A DNA stretch of 64,000 nt from Bdellovibrionales bacterium (GCA_018266295.1 JAFEAQ010000011.1:62001-126000), one strand, 5' to 3'. Shown: positions 1 to 9,305, counted from the stretch's first letter. Program-made: numbers and translations. Notes: generated by a model not told the origin, from the letters alone.

Positions 1-500
1 TTTGCTTTAACTTCACAGCTACGGCTGGCGAATTCGACGGCGGAAGCCCTGAGTTCGACGAGAAACCAAATCCTAAATACTCTGAGGCAGAAATTCAGAG
101 AAAAATCGAAAACGAAATGGCAATTGCCTGCTCTGGCAACCTCTGCAAAATCGTCGGCACTGATTCTCAAGGCGAATCTTGGACTGTGTCTTTCAACGTG
201 GGCTACGGCGACCAAGTCAACAACGGTGGCGGCAACTCAATCTACATCGGTAGCGACAAAGGTTACAACAACGGCGGCAATATGTACGCTGGCGTGAACG
301 TGACTTACAGAACCTACAAATGTCACTCAAACCTCTTGGTCACGCCGGCAGTTTACCGCTTCGTGAACACGTACATGTACAACATGGTGAACAGCGATGG
401 CTCTACAAAGAGAAACTTCTCTCCTGCAGACCAAACTGTGATCTTGTTCTACACGACGATGTTGAACAAAGTTGAAGCTTGCAAAGATTCATCTAAGTAA
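1..500 (+). CDS. Unknown secreted-type protein, 3' part only
   Basis: The reading frame is open from base 3 to the TAA at 498-500, and there is no start with a ribosome binding site inside the window, so the 5' end lies outside. An ATG at 117 is in frame but has no good ribosome binding site and cuts into continuous coding sequence. About 165 residues are visible. They are rich in Gly, Asn, Tyr and Ser and contain scattered cysteines (IACSGNLC, YKCHSN, EACKD), a composition typical of exported proteins in this organism. Codon choice (AAC, GGC, TCT, TTG favoured) resembles the gene at 3972 and suggests high expression. It lies 40 bases before the next gene, also for a secreted protein. I do not recognise a family. 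Confidence 0.75.
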   Translation, partial: CFNFTATAGEFDGGSPEFDEKPNPKYSEAEIQRKIENEMAIACSGNLCKIVGTDSQGESWTVSFNVGYGDQVNNGGGNSIYIGSDKGYNNGGNMYAGVNVTYRTYKCHSNLLVTPAVYRFVNTYMYNMVNSDGSTKRNFSPADQTVILFYTTMLNKVEACKDSSK

Positions 501-540
501 TCACTAGGAACTAATTTCTAGAATGTAATCTGAGGTTCCT

Positions 541-3288
541 ATGAATAGGGCGAGTGTCTTCACGCGCGGTCTTGTGGTCGCGTGCACGGTGGTGTTGTGT
601 GCGTCTGCCATGGCGGCAGGTACGGCTCAATATTCTTCCATTGACTTAAATAACCTCCGCGTCACCAATCGCGCCCAATGTGCGATTGATTCCGAGACGC
701 CGGCGGATTCGGCATTTCTAATTCTTGACGGCTTTAACTCCGGCAAGATGACTTACATGCTGGCAAGCTCGCTCGGCATGGACCCAGTGGCAATGTCCGC
801 CGACGGAATGAAAGAGTTCCGTCTGGCCGTCAGCCACCTGACTCTGAAAATCATGCAGAAGCTTGAAAACGGCAACCTCCCGCTTCTGCCGATGAATCTT
901 AAAACCAATCCGCTGAAGAATTATCAAAACGTTGTTCGTCTCTGCGATAAGAAACCCTACTGCGCAGATTTAAACGGCTACCTCAGCGGCATTTGGTCTC
1001 TCAGTGAAAATGAAAAAATCATCAGCAAAAGTCCTGAATGGAAGAAGCTTGATACTTTCTCATCAGCGAACTTCCTTCCGGCAAAAACTCTTGGCCGAAT
1101 TGGCTGCTACTATTTAAAACGATTCTCTCCCCTGCAAGGTCACTTACAAAATACCGGCCTTGATCAGGCCGTCCTTCAAGAGATGGCCGTCGCCGTGATG
1201 GAACAAGAAAAGTACATCACAACTTGCTACGATCAAGATCCGGAGCTCGATTCGCGAAATGCAGCGATGCAAATCGATTTGAAAGTGCTGAATCAAGATC
1301 AATGGAAAGCTTTCGGTTATGATTACTGGAATAGCGTAAAGATATATCTCTCGTGGGCGTGGCGTAATAGCGGTATTCCCTCCGAGATGAGTCAGCGCTT
1401 TGGCATTGTCTTTAAATCCATCGCTCTTGAAGAATCGATGATGTTCATTCCTAACGGCTGCAAGAGCATTACGAAGCCTGCTTGTGACAATGAACATATT
1501 TCGCTAAACAGCCTTCGTGAAATCGCAAAGGCCGGCGACAAGCCGACGGAACACAGTAACGATTCTCCGCAAAAACCAGAACAGGGACTCATTGAACACG
1601 GTGCCCGAGCTGTGAATGATGACTTTTTGGGAACTCAAGCCTACGATTCTGCCAGCGAATGGGTCGCGAACTTCCGCAAACACTTCGTCCAAAATCGTGG
1701 ATTGATGAAAACCCGATTGGCGACCGCTGTTCAGTTTATGAATATCTTGATGGAAAGCCTGACGGCTGAAGAAGTCGTTGAGTACGTCAAACCTTTGGCT
1801 CTGAACCCAAACCCAAGCTCGATCCAGCGCGATGAGCTTTACTACCTCTGCACTGAAATTCGTCTGGCAGGCGATAAGCGCATCGATTTCATGAAAACAG
1901 ATATCGATAATTTATCGCGGCTGAATTCGATGGAGAAGGCTTTCGAGTCTTCCCGTCATAGCATGACGGAGTTTGTGACTTACTTTGACAAGCTCGCCGT
2001 CGGTATCTTGCCTTTGTGCGATCAGCTCGAAAAAACCAATATCTGGAATGCCGCAAATTACACCGTAAATAAAGCTGGCTTCTATGATTGGTCTAAAGAG
2101 ATTTTAAATATCAAAGCCGTTGACGACGAGGGCAAACCTTTAACATATACACCTGCGGTCTATGGCAGTCCTCTGCTGACTTGGTCTTCGGGCGACCCTG
2201 TATGCGTGAGTGGCATTGATTGCTCGCGCATTGCTGTGAAATCGCTGGTCGATTTATACTCCGTCGCCGTTTATGCCGACGCCTTTTTGCCGATTTCTTC
2301 GAACGCAGCTTCTCCGGATGTATTTAATCCTTATTCGGAACTCAAAGCCTGCAAGATCTATGACCCTTGGTTTGCGACCAAGCGCGCGAATAAACGCCTT
2401 GCTTCGGACCTCGCGAGTACGTTTGCATTCGGCTGGAACTTTCTACCAATCTACATGGATAATGACTTTACTCCCGACACAGTGACTTCATTTAAGAAAC
2501 TTGTCGATGGCGGTAAACTGCAATTCGATCCGCAAATCGATAAAGGCAAAATGCAAATGGCAGTGGTCGCCGACTTAGGGCCCCTCGTTGGCGCCCCCTG
2601 CGCGATTTCCATTGCACCGAATAGCGCGAAGAAATTCGACTTCTATGCGTTTAAAGGCATTTCCGTCAATTACTGCAATGCTAAAAACGATGGCGAGGTT
2701 CACGCCACCGGCCCGAACGACGTCACTCCGCAAACACCGAAGACCTATTCCTATTGCGGTGGGTGCTCGATGAACTTTGTGGGGATTGCGACAGCCGCAT
2801 CTTCTTCAGCGGCGTTTGGCCTTAATCCGATCAAGTTCGGTATTTACCTCTTTAGATCCATTCACAGATTCATCACTGCAAAAAAAGATCAGGTAAATAT
2901 TCCGCGCTCTTACGATGTGAACCTGAATTACGTTGCGGACGCTTACCAACGCTATGGCGAAATTCCTAAAAGCTGCGTCGACATGCTCGGCCAGGGTCTG
3001 CGCTGCTTTGATGACATGTGCGGAGCAAAGGCAGCTGACTATTTTGAAAAACGCACCGGTGGTAAAGTGACGAAAATCCATGTCATTGGCAGTAACGGCA
3101 GCCCTGCCCATGGTGGGGACCCATTTGACGACAATTCGGTTTCAAAGACCGCGTGGATTACTTCAAACTTGTGCTCTGGACAAATCACAATGCCGTTTCA
3201 ATGCCGTAGTAATGGTTCTGGTTTTTATGCAACCGACAGAACACCCATTCGCGGTGCCACTGAAAAATGTCGCGGAAAGAAATTCTAA
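541..3288 (+). CDS. Large unknown secreted protein (915 aa)
   Basis: The start ATG is preceded by TGAGG. Residues 1-26 form a clear Sec signal peptide: a basic N-terminus, a hydrophobic core and an AMAA cleavage region. The mature part is about 890 residues and contains many cysteines, often in close pairs (CDKKPYC, YCGGC, CVDMLGQGLRC, FDDMC), which suggests disulfide bonding in the periplasm or outside the cell. Short Ala/Ser-rich segments occur near residue 755, but I see no transmembrane helix after the signal peptide. No catalytic motif or known domain is recognisable. It lies 9 bases before the next gene and 40 after the previous one, so it probably belongs to one operon of secreted proteins running to 8694. 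Confidence 0.85.
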   Translation: MNRASVFTRGLVVACTVVLCASAMAAGTAQYSSIDLNNLRVTNRAQCAIDSETPADSAFLILDGFNSGKMTYMLASSLGMDPVAMSADGMKEFRLAVSHLTLKIMQKLENGNLPLLPMNLKTNPLKNYQNVVRLCDKKPYCADLNGYLSGIWSLSENEKIISKSPEWKKLDTFSSANFLPAKTLGRIGCYYLKRFSPLQGHLQNTGLDQAVLQEMAVAVMEQEKYITTCYDQDPELDSRNAAMQIDLKVLNQDQWKAFGYDYWNSVKIYLSWAWRNSGIPSEMSQRFGIVFKSIALEESMMFIPNGCKSITKPACDNEHISLNSLREIAKAGDKPTEHSNDSPQKPEQGLIEHGARAVNDDFLGTQAYDSASEWVANFRKHFVQNRGLMKTRLATAVQFMNILMESLTAEEVVEYVKPLALNPNPSSIQRDELYYLCTEIRLAGDKRIDFMKTDIDNLSRLNSMEKAFESSRHSMTEFVTYFDKLAVGILPLCDQLEKTNIWNAANYTVNKAGFYDWSKEILNIKAVDDEGKPLTYTPAVYGSPLLTWSSGDPVCVSGIDCSRIAVKSLVDLYSVAVYADAFLPISSNAASPDVFNPYSELKACKIYDPWFATKRANKRLASDLASTFAFGWNFLPIYMDNDFTPDTVTSFKKLVDGGKLQFDPQIDKGKMQMAVVADLGPLVGAPCAISIAPNSAKKFDFYAFKGISVNYCNAKNDGEVHATGPNDVTPQTPKTYSYCGGCSMNFVGIATAASSSAAFGLNPIKFGIYLFRSIHRFITAKKDQVNIPRSYDVNLNYVADAYQRYGEIPKSCVDMLGQGLRCFDDMCGAKAADYFEKRTGGKVTKIHVIGSNGSPAHGGDPFDDNSVSKTAWITSNLCSGQITMPFQCRSNGSGFYATDRTPIRGATEKCRGKKF

Positions 3289-3297
3289 GGAAGTCTT

Positions 3298-3903
3298 ATG
3301 TTACAAAAAGTTTTTAACATTCTTGTTTGCATGACACTTTCTGCAAACGCATGGGCTTTGTCGGTGTCGAGCCGATACAATACGAACCCCCAAGGCGCTT
3401 ACTACAAAGAAGTCACCATTCAATGTGCCGCTGGTGAAGAACAGCTCTGCCAAACAATGTGCAAGAGCGATACAGTCTGTCAGCGAGTGGAGCCATATTG
3501 CCTAAACTGTGCGGGGACAACTTCGATGTTGCTTCGTCAGCTCTTCACTCAGCTTGGACAAAACTACAAGGCCACAGATATTGAAATCCCGGCCGTGGAT
3601 TTCGCAAACTATCTTGCCAGCGAGCGCTACGTTTTGCTCGGCGCGAATAGTGCCTACAACTACTATACTCCGGCGAATTCGGGAGATCTGATTAAGAGCT
3701 TGCTCGCTCTCTGCCCTGCCGGCGACGAGGAAGCTTTGCTCGCAGTCGCGCTGGATGAAGAATATGAACCTTCGAAATTGAGCTTTGTTATCTGTAAGGC
3801 CACTGATGGTACTTCGAAAGCTTATCAGGTTGAATTGAATCGCCCTGAGGTCGGAGATAAACCGCTTCGCTTAAAGGTGAAGTGGAAACTTCGACTGCCC
3901 TAG
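3298..3903 (+). CDS. Unknown secreted cysteine-rich protein (201 aa)
   Basis: The start follows GGAAG closely. Residues 1-20 form a signal peptide (MLQKVF, then a hydrophobic core ending in NAWA). Immediately after it lies a dense cysteine cluster between residues about 41 and 72, with spacing such as C-x6-C-x3-C-x5-C and a CLNC pair. This could be a small disulfide-knotted or metal-binding module. The rest is acidic and without recognised motifs. It sits 9 bases after the 915-residue protein and 68 bases before the next gene. That gap holds a short TGCC/GGCA hairpin and could contain an extra promoter. Function unknown. Confidence 0.8.
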   Translation: MLQKVFNILVCMTLSANAWALSVSSRYNTNPQGAYYKEVTIQCAAGEEQLCQTMCKSDTVCQRVEPYCLNCAGTTSMLLRQLFTQLGQNYKATDIEIPAVDFANYLASERYVLLGANSAYNYYTPANSGDLIKSLLALCPAGDEEALLAVALDEEYEPSKLSFVICKATDGTSKAYQVELNRPEVGDKPLRLKVKWKLRLP

Positions 3904-3971
3904 ATTTAAAGAACTAAACGGTGCTTGCGCCCGCTTTTATTAACTGCCTCAAAAAGGCAAAAGGAGAATCC

Positions 3972-5048
3972 ATGAAAAATTTGATGACTGCTGTAGCAGC
4001 TCTAGTACTACTAGCTGCAGCTCCATCTGCAAACGCGATTTCATTGCGTTTCAAGTTCAAAACGTTCAGCTCTGGACCAAACATCTACGCATGTAATGCG
4101 GGGATCGCGGCTCCAGCTTTGTCAAAACAAGTGTGCTACAAAGAAGGCACTAAAGAGACTTGTAATGCCTCTCAAGCTTGTACTGACACAGCTCAAAACT
4201 GTAACACTCGTTGCGTTTGTACTTCTACAAACGGCGGTGATTGGTTGATGAACTACGGTAAAGCAACTTATGGTACTTGGAAAGACAACGGAACTCCTGT
4301 TAGCTATAACAGCACTCCGACTTCTTTCTCTGCTCACTCACAAGTTGACGGTTGGGCACAACTTTTCCCAAGTGACGTAGATTCTTGGGGCAAACAAATC
4401 AAAGAATTGTCTTTCAACTTGGGTTCTGAGCTCTACGGCGCAGCCTACTTCGTTGATATCTGCTACCGTGGTCCTCAAATTGAGTACAAAGAAGACGGCG
4501 TAGCTTCTAACTTCTCTTTGACGGCTCAAACGACTGCAACTGACTTCTTCACAAACATCCCAGTTGGTGACGATCGTTCAGGCGCTAACGGCAACGACTT
4601 CCAAATCCCTGGAACAGTTGACGGCATGAAATACACTGACTTGGCTGATTTGAAAGTGATCTCTTACGTTGGTTGTGATTTCCAAGGTAAAGGCAACTTC
4701 CAATGGGCTCGCAACAATGCGGGTCGTTACAACACGACTGACAACGAAGCAGACTTCAACTTGGCAGCGTCTGGTGAATTGAACGGTTTGAAACTTCCAG
4801 TTTCTAACAAAGAAGGATCTTCTTCCTTCTGGTCTTCTGATTTGAAAAAAATCAACGCAGACGGCGGCGCTTTGATCTCTAACCTTTACATCACTAACAA
4901 CTCTTTGCTCGCTCCACGCTTCTGCAAAGTTCGTTACGTATTCGTAGAGAACGACGCTAACAAATCAACTCCGAACTTGCGCAAATGGCAACGTCACGGC
5001 GCTGAAATGTGTACTTGGACTGACATCGTAGAAGGCGTTCAAAACTAG
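3972..5048 (+). CDS. Unknown secreted protein, paralogue A (358 aa)
   Basis: I chose ATG 3972 because AAGGAG lies 6 bases upstream and a textbook signal peptide follows (MKNLMTAV, Leu/Ala core, SANA cleavage). An in-frame GTG at 3921 would put 17 unrelated residues before it. The mature protein contains an ACNAG motif near the N-terminus, a cysteine-rich stretch ending in RCVC, a central block SELYGAAYFVDICYRGP and a C-terminal block APRFCKVRYVF. The same four blocks recur in the gene at 6665, so the two are paralogues. Codon use is strongly biased (TTG, AAC, TCT, GGT), unlike the genes on either side, pointing to much higher expression. Function unknown; an abundant surface or periplasmic structural protein would fit. 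Confidence 0.87.
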   Translation: MKNLMTAVAALVLLAAAPSANAISLRFKFKTFSSGPNIYACNAGIAAPALSKQVCYKEGTKETCNASQACTDTAQNCNTRCVCTSTNGGDWLMNYGKATYGTWKDNGTPVSYNSTPTSFSAHSQVDGWAQLFPSDVDSWGKQIKELSFNLGSELYGAAYFVDICYRGPQIEYKEDGVASNFSLTAQTTATDFFTNIPVGDDRSGANGNDFQIPGTVDGMKYTDLADLKVISYVGCDFQGKGNFQWARNNAGRYNTTDNEADFNLAASGELNGLKLPVSNKEGSSSFWSSDLKKINADGGALISNLYITNNSLLAPRFCKVRYVFVENDANKSTPNLRKWQRHGAEMCTWTDIVEGVQN

Positions 5049-5066
5049 TTTTGAGGAGAATGACAA

Positions 5067-6668
5067 ATGGGTCACGTAGCTATTGAAAAAAATCTTAGAA
5101 TTGTTTCTTTGGAACTTCTGTTTGTCGTTCTCGCCTTGGTTTTAATGATGGGAGACAATGTGTTTGCCGCTTGCAAAATGTCCCGATCTGCTAAAGCCAA
5201 CTACTTTGTTTCTACAGAGACCGGAACTCGTGGCACATTTGGCCAGGGTTCCGAATCTCCAGATTTACCTACGGTCATCGAAAGATGCCAAGAAGACTCA
5301 GGACAGTTTTTAATGTTCTCCCTCGGCGTGCGCCGTCCTGATATGTACTCTGATAGCGCCGACATCTCTTTCACGGGTCAAATTTCTGACTCTCAATGCA
5401 GTATTAGCCATTCGCCGTTTAAAACGGCTCCGACATTCCAAGAAAAACAAGATATGATGGCCGCACAGTATCGCGCGCTTCGTACTTGTATGTATGTTGA
5501 GTTCTATGACCTCGACAACCGTCCCCTTGATTACGACCCTAACCAAGCCCGCTGCAAAATGACCAAGACCGATCACGGCACCGTTTTGGCAGAGGGTGAT
5601 TTCTGTTTCGTCCGTATTCGTCCTAATAATCGCTTCGCCTTGCATCCGATCGTGAAGCAAGAGTGTACGGACCCCGCGTTCTTAAAAGCCAACAATATTC
5701 AGCCTCAGGACGTTGAAGCCGTCTTGAATGCCTATACGGCGGGTGACGACTCTGGGAATAGCACGGACTTGAATCCGCTGGGTTCAAACCAGCTTCGTCT
5801 CTATTTGCAACCGAGCAGCCAGCTTCTGAAGCTGACTGAAGACTTCGGCAACGAAATGCCACGCTTTCCTTCGGATTACACGACCGATCTGCATATGGGC
5901 TCAATGAAAATCCGCGGCGATACCGGGAACTACGTTGTTGAAATGAATTTACTTGCTGATAATCGCAATCCGCAAACTTGCCGTGGTGGCGTTTGCACGA
6001 GCCCCGGAGATTTTGAAACTCCCGTTGTCGGAGAAGTGGAGCTCAATCGCATCAGTGGTGGCCGTCAGGAATTTGTCGATTCTTGGTGGCATGCGGGCTT
6101 TATCCCTGCCCGCTGGCAAGGCGCTGTGAAAAGCATGACTCATAACTTGAACGATGTTGATTTAAAAGTCGGCGATCGCTACAGCATGACAGTCACATTT
6201 GTCGATCCTTACGATGACTTTACTTTGTTCCTCAAAGGTATGGAGCAATTCGTGATCGACCTTCGTCAAATGGAAGGCACTGCCGGGATTGATGCTTTGA
6301 ACTCGCTGCCGGCTCTGCCAGGTTTACTTGGCTTGCCAGAGCTTGATAGCCTTCCGGGTTTAAGTTCGCCGGATATGACGGTCGAGCTTGACCGTGTTTT
6401 ACGTACGATCCAAAAGCTCGGCCAAGATCGCCAGTGGCCGGCTTACTATGACCGCGTCTGCGATAGCCGTTTGGCGACATGCATGAAGGCTGGTTCTAAA
6501 AAGTACTTCTTGAAACTCACGACGGAGTTCACAGTGGGCCCTCGTCAAAGTGCGTTTGAATTGAACCTCAAAGACGTCGTTGTAAAGCGCGAGTCCCCGA
6601 CTTTTGAAACTTACACGAAGAAAATTTCAGAGTTTTCAAAAGTCGTCTGCGGAGAGAGTAATCCATGA
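5067..6668 (+). CDS. Unknown exported protein (533 aa)
   Basis: ATG 5067 is preceded by GAGGAG at good spacing. The N-terminus has about 15 polar residues and then a hydrophobic segment (residues 15-33) ending in VFAAC, which reads as a long signal peptide. The mature part has about a dozen cysteines and ends VVCGESNP. A Leu/Pro-rich stretch around residues 410-435 (LPALPGLLGLPELDSLPGL) looks like a flexible or amphipathic linker. No known domain is visible. Its stop overlaps the next start (ATGA at 6665-6668), so translation of this gene and the paralogue-B gene is probably coupled. It begins 18 bases after the highly expressed gene at 3972. Confidence 0.83.
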   Translation: MGHVAIEKNLRIVSLELLFVVLALVLMMGDNVFAACKMSRSAKANYFVSTETGTRGTFGQGSESPDLPTVIERCQEDSGQFLMFSLGVRRPDMYSDSADISFTGQISDSQCSISHSPFKTAPTFQEKQDMMAAQYRALRTCMYVEFYDLDNRPLDYDPNQARCKMTKTDHGTVLAEGDFCFVRIRPNNRFALHPIVKQECTDPAFLKANNIQPQDVEAVLNAYTAGDDSGNSTDLNPLGSNQLRLYLQPSSQLLKLTEDFGNEMPRFPSDYTTDLHMGSMKIRGDTGNYVVEMNLLADNRNPQTCRGGVCTSPGDFETPVVGEVELNRISGGRQEFVDSWWHAGFIPARWQGAVKSMTHNLNDVDLKVGDRYSMTVTFVDPYDDFTLFLKGMEQFVIDLRQMEGTAGIDALNSLPALPGLLGLPELDSLPGLSSPDMTVELDRVLRTIQKLGQDRQWPAYYDRVCDSRLATCMKAGSKKYFLKLTTEFTVGPRQSAFELNLKDVVVKRESPTFETYTKKISEFSKVVCGESNP

Positions 6669-7534
6669 AGATCTTCTTTCTCGCTTTGATGAGTGGCTTG
6701 CTCACGGTCAGTGCTGCTGCCAGCGTTGTGGTTAAACCCAACGTCGCTGAGGGACTTTTTGCGTGTAACGCCGGAGTTTTGCATCCCCGCCTGAATGGCC
6801 AAGTTTGTTTGAGCAATACGGATGCGCGCACTTGTGATCCTACAAAAGATGCAAACTGCGTTTGCTTTCAAGACTCTGCTGGCAAAGACATCGTCAATGC
6901 TCAGTACGAAGATATGAGTGTTCCTGATACTCACCCGGCTCACTTTCGTGCGACCAATGTTGAAAGCCGTGCGAGTTCTTCAGACTATCAAAGTCTTTTC
7001 GCCGATGCCGATGTTTGGCTTCGCAAGATTACGACGCTGAAATTTGATCTTGCTAGCGAACTGACAGGCTCACGTTACTATGTGGATTTCTGTTACCTCG
7101 GCCCTGTTGAAAACCTCCAGCTTGTGAATAAGAAAATGAAAGATCTTTCCGAAGGCATTTACACTCTGAATGCCACAGTTTCTTCTACAAGCCTCGAGGG
7201 GGACACTCTTTACCGTGACAGCGCGCGCTTGCGAGCCAAGGTCGAGTTTGTGTGTGATCTGCGCGAGAGTGGCAAACAAAATAAGCCGCGCAAATCTGAT
7301 GAGCTTGCGCCCGATAAGAATACTCTAGAAGCGAATTCTTCGTACTACATGGACGAACAAAGCTTGAATTCCAACGGCCTTTCGATTCAACAAAATCTGA
7401 ATGGCAATGTCATTCAAGTGCCACGCTTCTGCCGCTTGCGCGCAAGCTTTGCTGAAGGTGCTATCACTCTTCGCAGCCACGAATCTGCCAACACGGAAAT
7501 GACCGTCTTCATCGATATTCAGCAAGCACTATGA
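6665..7534 (+). CDS. Unknown secreted protein, paralogue B (289 aa)
   Basis: The start ATG overlaps the stop of the previous gene by 4 bases. Residues 1-18 are a signal peptide (MKIFFLALMSG, then a VSAAAS cleavage region). The mature protein shares with the product of 3972 an FACNAG motif, a C-x-C pair (NCVC), the block SELTGSRYYVDFCYLGP and the C-terminal block VPRFCRLRASF. It therefore looks like a shorter, less codon-biased relative. Conserved cysteines at equivalent places suggest the same disulfide-bonded fold. Its own stop overlaps the next start (ATGA at 7531). Family and function are unknown. Confidence 0.83.
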   Translation: MKIFFLALMSGLLTVSAAASVVVKPNVAEGLFACNAGVLHPRLNGQVCLSNTDARTCDPTKDANCVCFQDSAGKDIVNAQYEDMSVPDTHPAHFRATNVESRASSSDYQSLFADADVWLRKITTLKFDLASELTGSRYYVDFCYLGPVENLQLVNKKMKDLSEGIYTLNATVSSTSLEGDTLYRDSARLRAKVEFVCDLRESGKQNKPRKSDELAPDKNTLEANSSYYMDEQSLNSNGLSIQQNLNGNVIQVPRFCRLRASFAEGAITLRSHESANTEMTVFIDIQQAL

Positions 7535-8694
7535 AAATCTTTACTCTCATCTTTCTTTTAAGTCTGCAAACTCAAGCCGCTGTATGGACCGCCGAAAATT
7601 CGTGGGATGCAAGTGCCGAGAAAGCCTACTCGGAATTTGTAAAAAACGGTTACGTTACGGATATTTTCACAAACCCACAGAGTGAGTTTGCCGGAATTCG
7701 CACCGACTGTGCCGATGCAATGTACGCCGCTCGAATTATCTTTGCGGCGAAAAACAAACTGCCTTTTAAAGTCAAAGATCCGACAACCACAGGCAGTTTT
7801 ATCACCAATGCCATGGGCCGCTGGGACTCCCTTTCCGAGTCCGAACGGTTGCGCGAGTTTATCAAGTATGTCGGCGATCTTTCTAACACCGGGACTCTGG
7901 ATGACGACACCTATCCGGTGACTGTCACGAAGGAGTCCTTCACTCCGGGAATTATCTACCTGGATCCAGGTCATCATGCCGAGATGGTGAAAAGCATTGC
8001 CGAGAATGGCTTTATCGAGTTTATCGCATCAACATCGCCGAAGATGGTGCGCGATCTATTTAGTCACTCGAATCCGACCCATGCACCGCTGACCAATTTG
8101 GGCGGATTCAGAAAGTGGCGCAATCCAGATCAGTATGGAGTTCCATCTGCGAGCCTGCCTGCTTATGGCATGGATCAGTTTCGGCTTGCGGATTGGAAGG
8201 CCGGTGTATTTAAAACACGAAAGCTCATTTTTCAGTGGCACGAAGCGATTCGCAAGATCCTACGCGACCGCCCGCCGACATTCGATGAACGCACTGATGT
8301 GATTGTTGAAAGCCTCTGTCATCTTTTTACGGCACGTGTTTCTACCGTGAAATATAGCTGGCAGCTAATTCATGATCGCGGTGGCAAGTGCCTGCGCGGC
8401 GGCGAGCTCGACAATCATTCAACCACGATGCGTGATTGGCGGATTAAAGAAAACTTCGGGCAGCTCTATGATCTTTATGCCTGGAACTTTAAAGAAAACA
8501 GTCTTGGCCAAGGAAATCTTTTTGATGCCGAAGCCAAGCTTGAAGGCTGCCGCATTAATTATTGGCCTGAGCACAGCGCAACGTTGTGGGAACTCTTGCA
8601 GCGCATGCGTTCAGGCCTTGTCGAATCCAATGCGAATTACTCTCCGGCCGTCCGCTGGGGAGAACGCGCCGCCAGCGGTTACGATTGTCGCTAG
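7531..8694 (+). CDS. Unknown secreted protein, possible papain-like fold (387 aa)
   Basis: The start overlaps the previous stop by 4 bases. Residues 1-17 form a signal peptide (MKIFTLIFLLSLQTQAA). Around residue 60 the sequence TDCADAMYAARIIFAAK, and around residues 146-152 PGHHAEMV, recall the Cys-on-helix and His-on-strand arrangement of papain-like enzymes such as NlpC/P60 or transglutaminase-like proteins. Cys60 and His148 or His149 would be the dyad. This is a motif resemblance only. The C-terminal 200 residues are Trp- and Arg-rich without recognised motifs. It is the last gene of the secreted-protein run. Its TAG (8692-8694) lies in a CTAG palindrome that also supplies the stop of the convergent msrA. 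Confidence 0.82.
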   Translation: MKIFTLIFLLSLQTQAAVWTAENSWDASAEKAYSEFVKNGYVTDIFTNPQSEFAGIRTDCADAMYAARIIFAAKNKLPFKVKDPTTTGSFITNAMGRWDSLSESERLREFIKYVGDLSNTGTLDDDTYPVTVTKESFTPGIIYLDPGHHAEMVKSIAENGFIEFIASTSPKMVRDLFSHSNPTHAPLTNLGGFRKWRNPDQYGVPSASLPAYGMDQFRLADWKAGVFKTRKLIFQWHEAIRKILRDRPPTFDERTDVIVESLCHLFTARVSTVKYSWQLIHDRGGKCLRGGELDNHSTTMRDWRIKENFGQLYDLYAWNFKENSLGQGNLFDAEAKLEGCRINYWPEHSATLWELLQRMRSGLVESNANYSPAVRWGERAASGYDCR

Positions 8695-9305
8695 AAACTA
8701 AACTGCCTGAGGAAGTGATTGTCGTACCCGCCTGGATTCTTAACCAGGTATTTCTGATGGTACTCTTCAGCCGGATAAAACGTTTTAGCCGCTTCCAATT
8801 TAGTCGTTAGTGGCGCTTTCCATTTCTTTGAGTCATCGACGAGTTTCATGACTTTTTCGGCCGTCTTCTTTTGATCCTCAGTAGTATAGAAGATTTCAGA
8901 ACGGTACTGAGTACCGACGTCATTTCCCTGACGGTTCAACGTCGTTGGGTCATGCATACGGAAGAAAAGCTTCAACAGATCTTCATAGCTGATTTTAGCA
9001 GGATCGTATTCAATCTTGACCGATTCCGCGTGACCCGTTCGGCCGCTGCCGACTTGAGGATATGTGGGATTGGCTTGATCGCCGCCGGTGTAACCCACTT
9101 GCGTACTGACTACCCCCGGAGTCTTGCGAAAGAACTCTTCCACTCCCCAGAAACAACCTGCCGCCAAGACGGCGGTTTGAGTCTGAGATTTTGCAGGCTC
9201 CGCCGGTTTTGCTGTTTTTCCCCCAGGCGCCGCCGCCATCACCGTCAGTGCTGTCATCACAGCCGAGAATAAACCGATTTTCGCCAAGATCTTTAAGTAA
9301 GACAT
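8691..9305 (-). CDS. msrA: Peptide methionine sulfoxide reductase MsrA, exported
   Basis: MsrA reduces methionine-S-sulfoxide in proteins. The start was set at 9305 because AAGGAGG lies just upstream and a signal peptide follows (hydrophobic core and AAAPGG, residues 1-28). An upstream in-frame start at 9356 would hide this signal. The catalytic motif GCFWG is at residues 50-54 (Cys51), and GSGRTGHAE and the YHQKY region match the family. Cys51 is the only cysteine: the C-terminal resolving cysteines of many MsrAs are missing, and the position before SGRTGHAE is Gly. It lies 22 bases after nrsF and is probably co-transcribed with sigma factor and anti-sigma factor. Export implies repair of periplasmic or surface proteins. 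Confidence 0.96.
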   Translation of the reverse strand: MSYLKILAKIGLFSAVMTALTVMAAAPGGKTAKPAEPAKSQTQTAVLAAGCFWGVEEFFRKTPGVVSTQVGYTGGDQANPTYPQVGSGRTGHAESVKIEYDPAKISYEDLLKLFFRMHDPTTLNRQGNDVGTQYRSEIFYTTEDQKKTAEKVMKLVDDSKKWKAPLTTKLEAAKTFYPAEEYHQKYLVKNPGGYDNHFLRQFSF

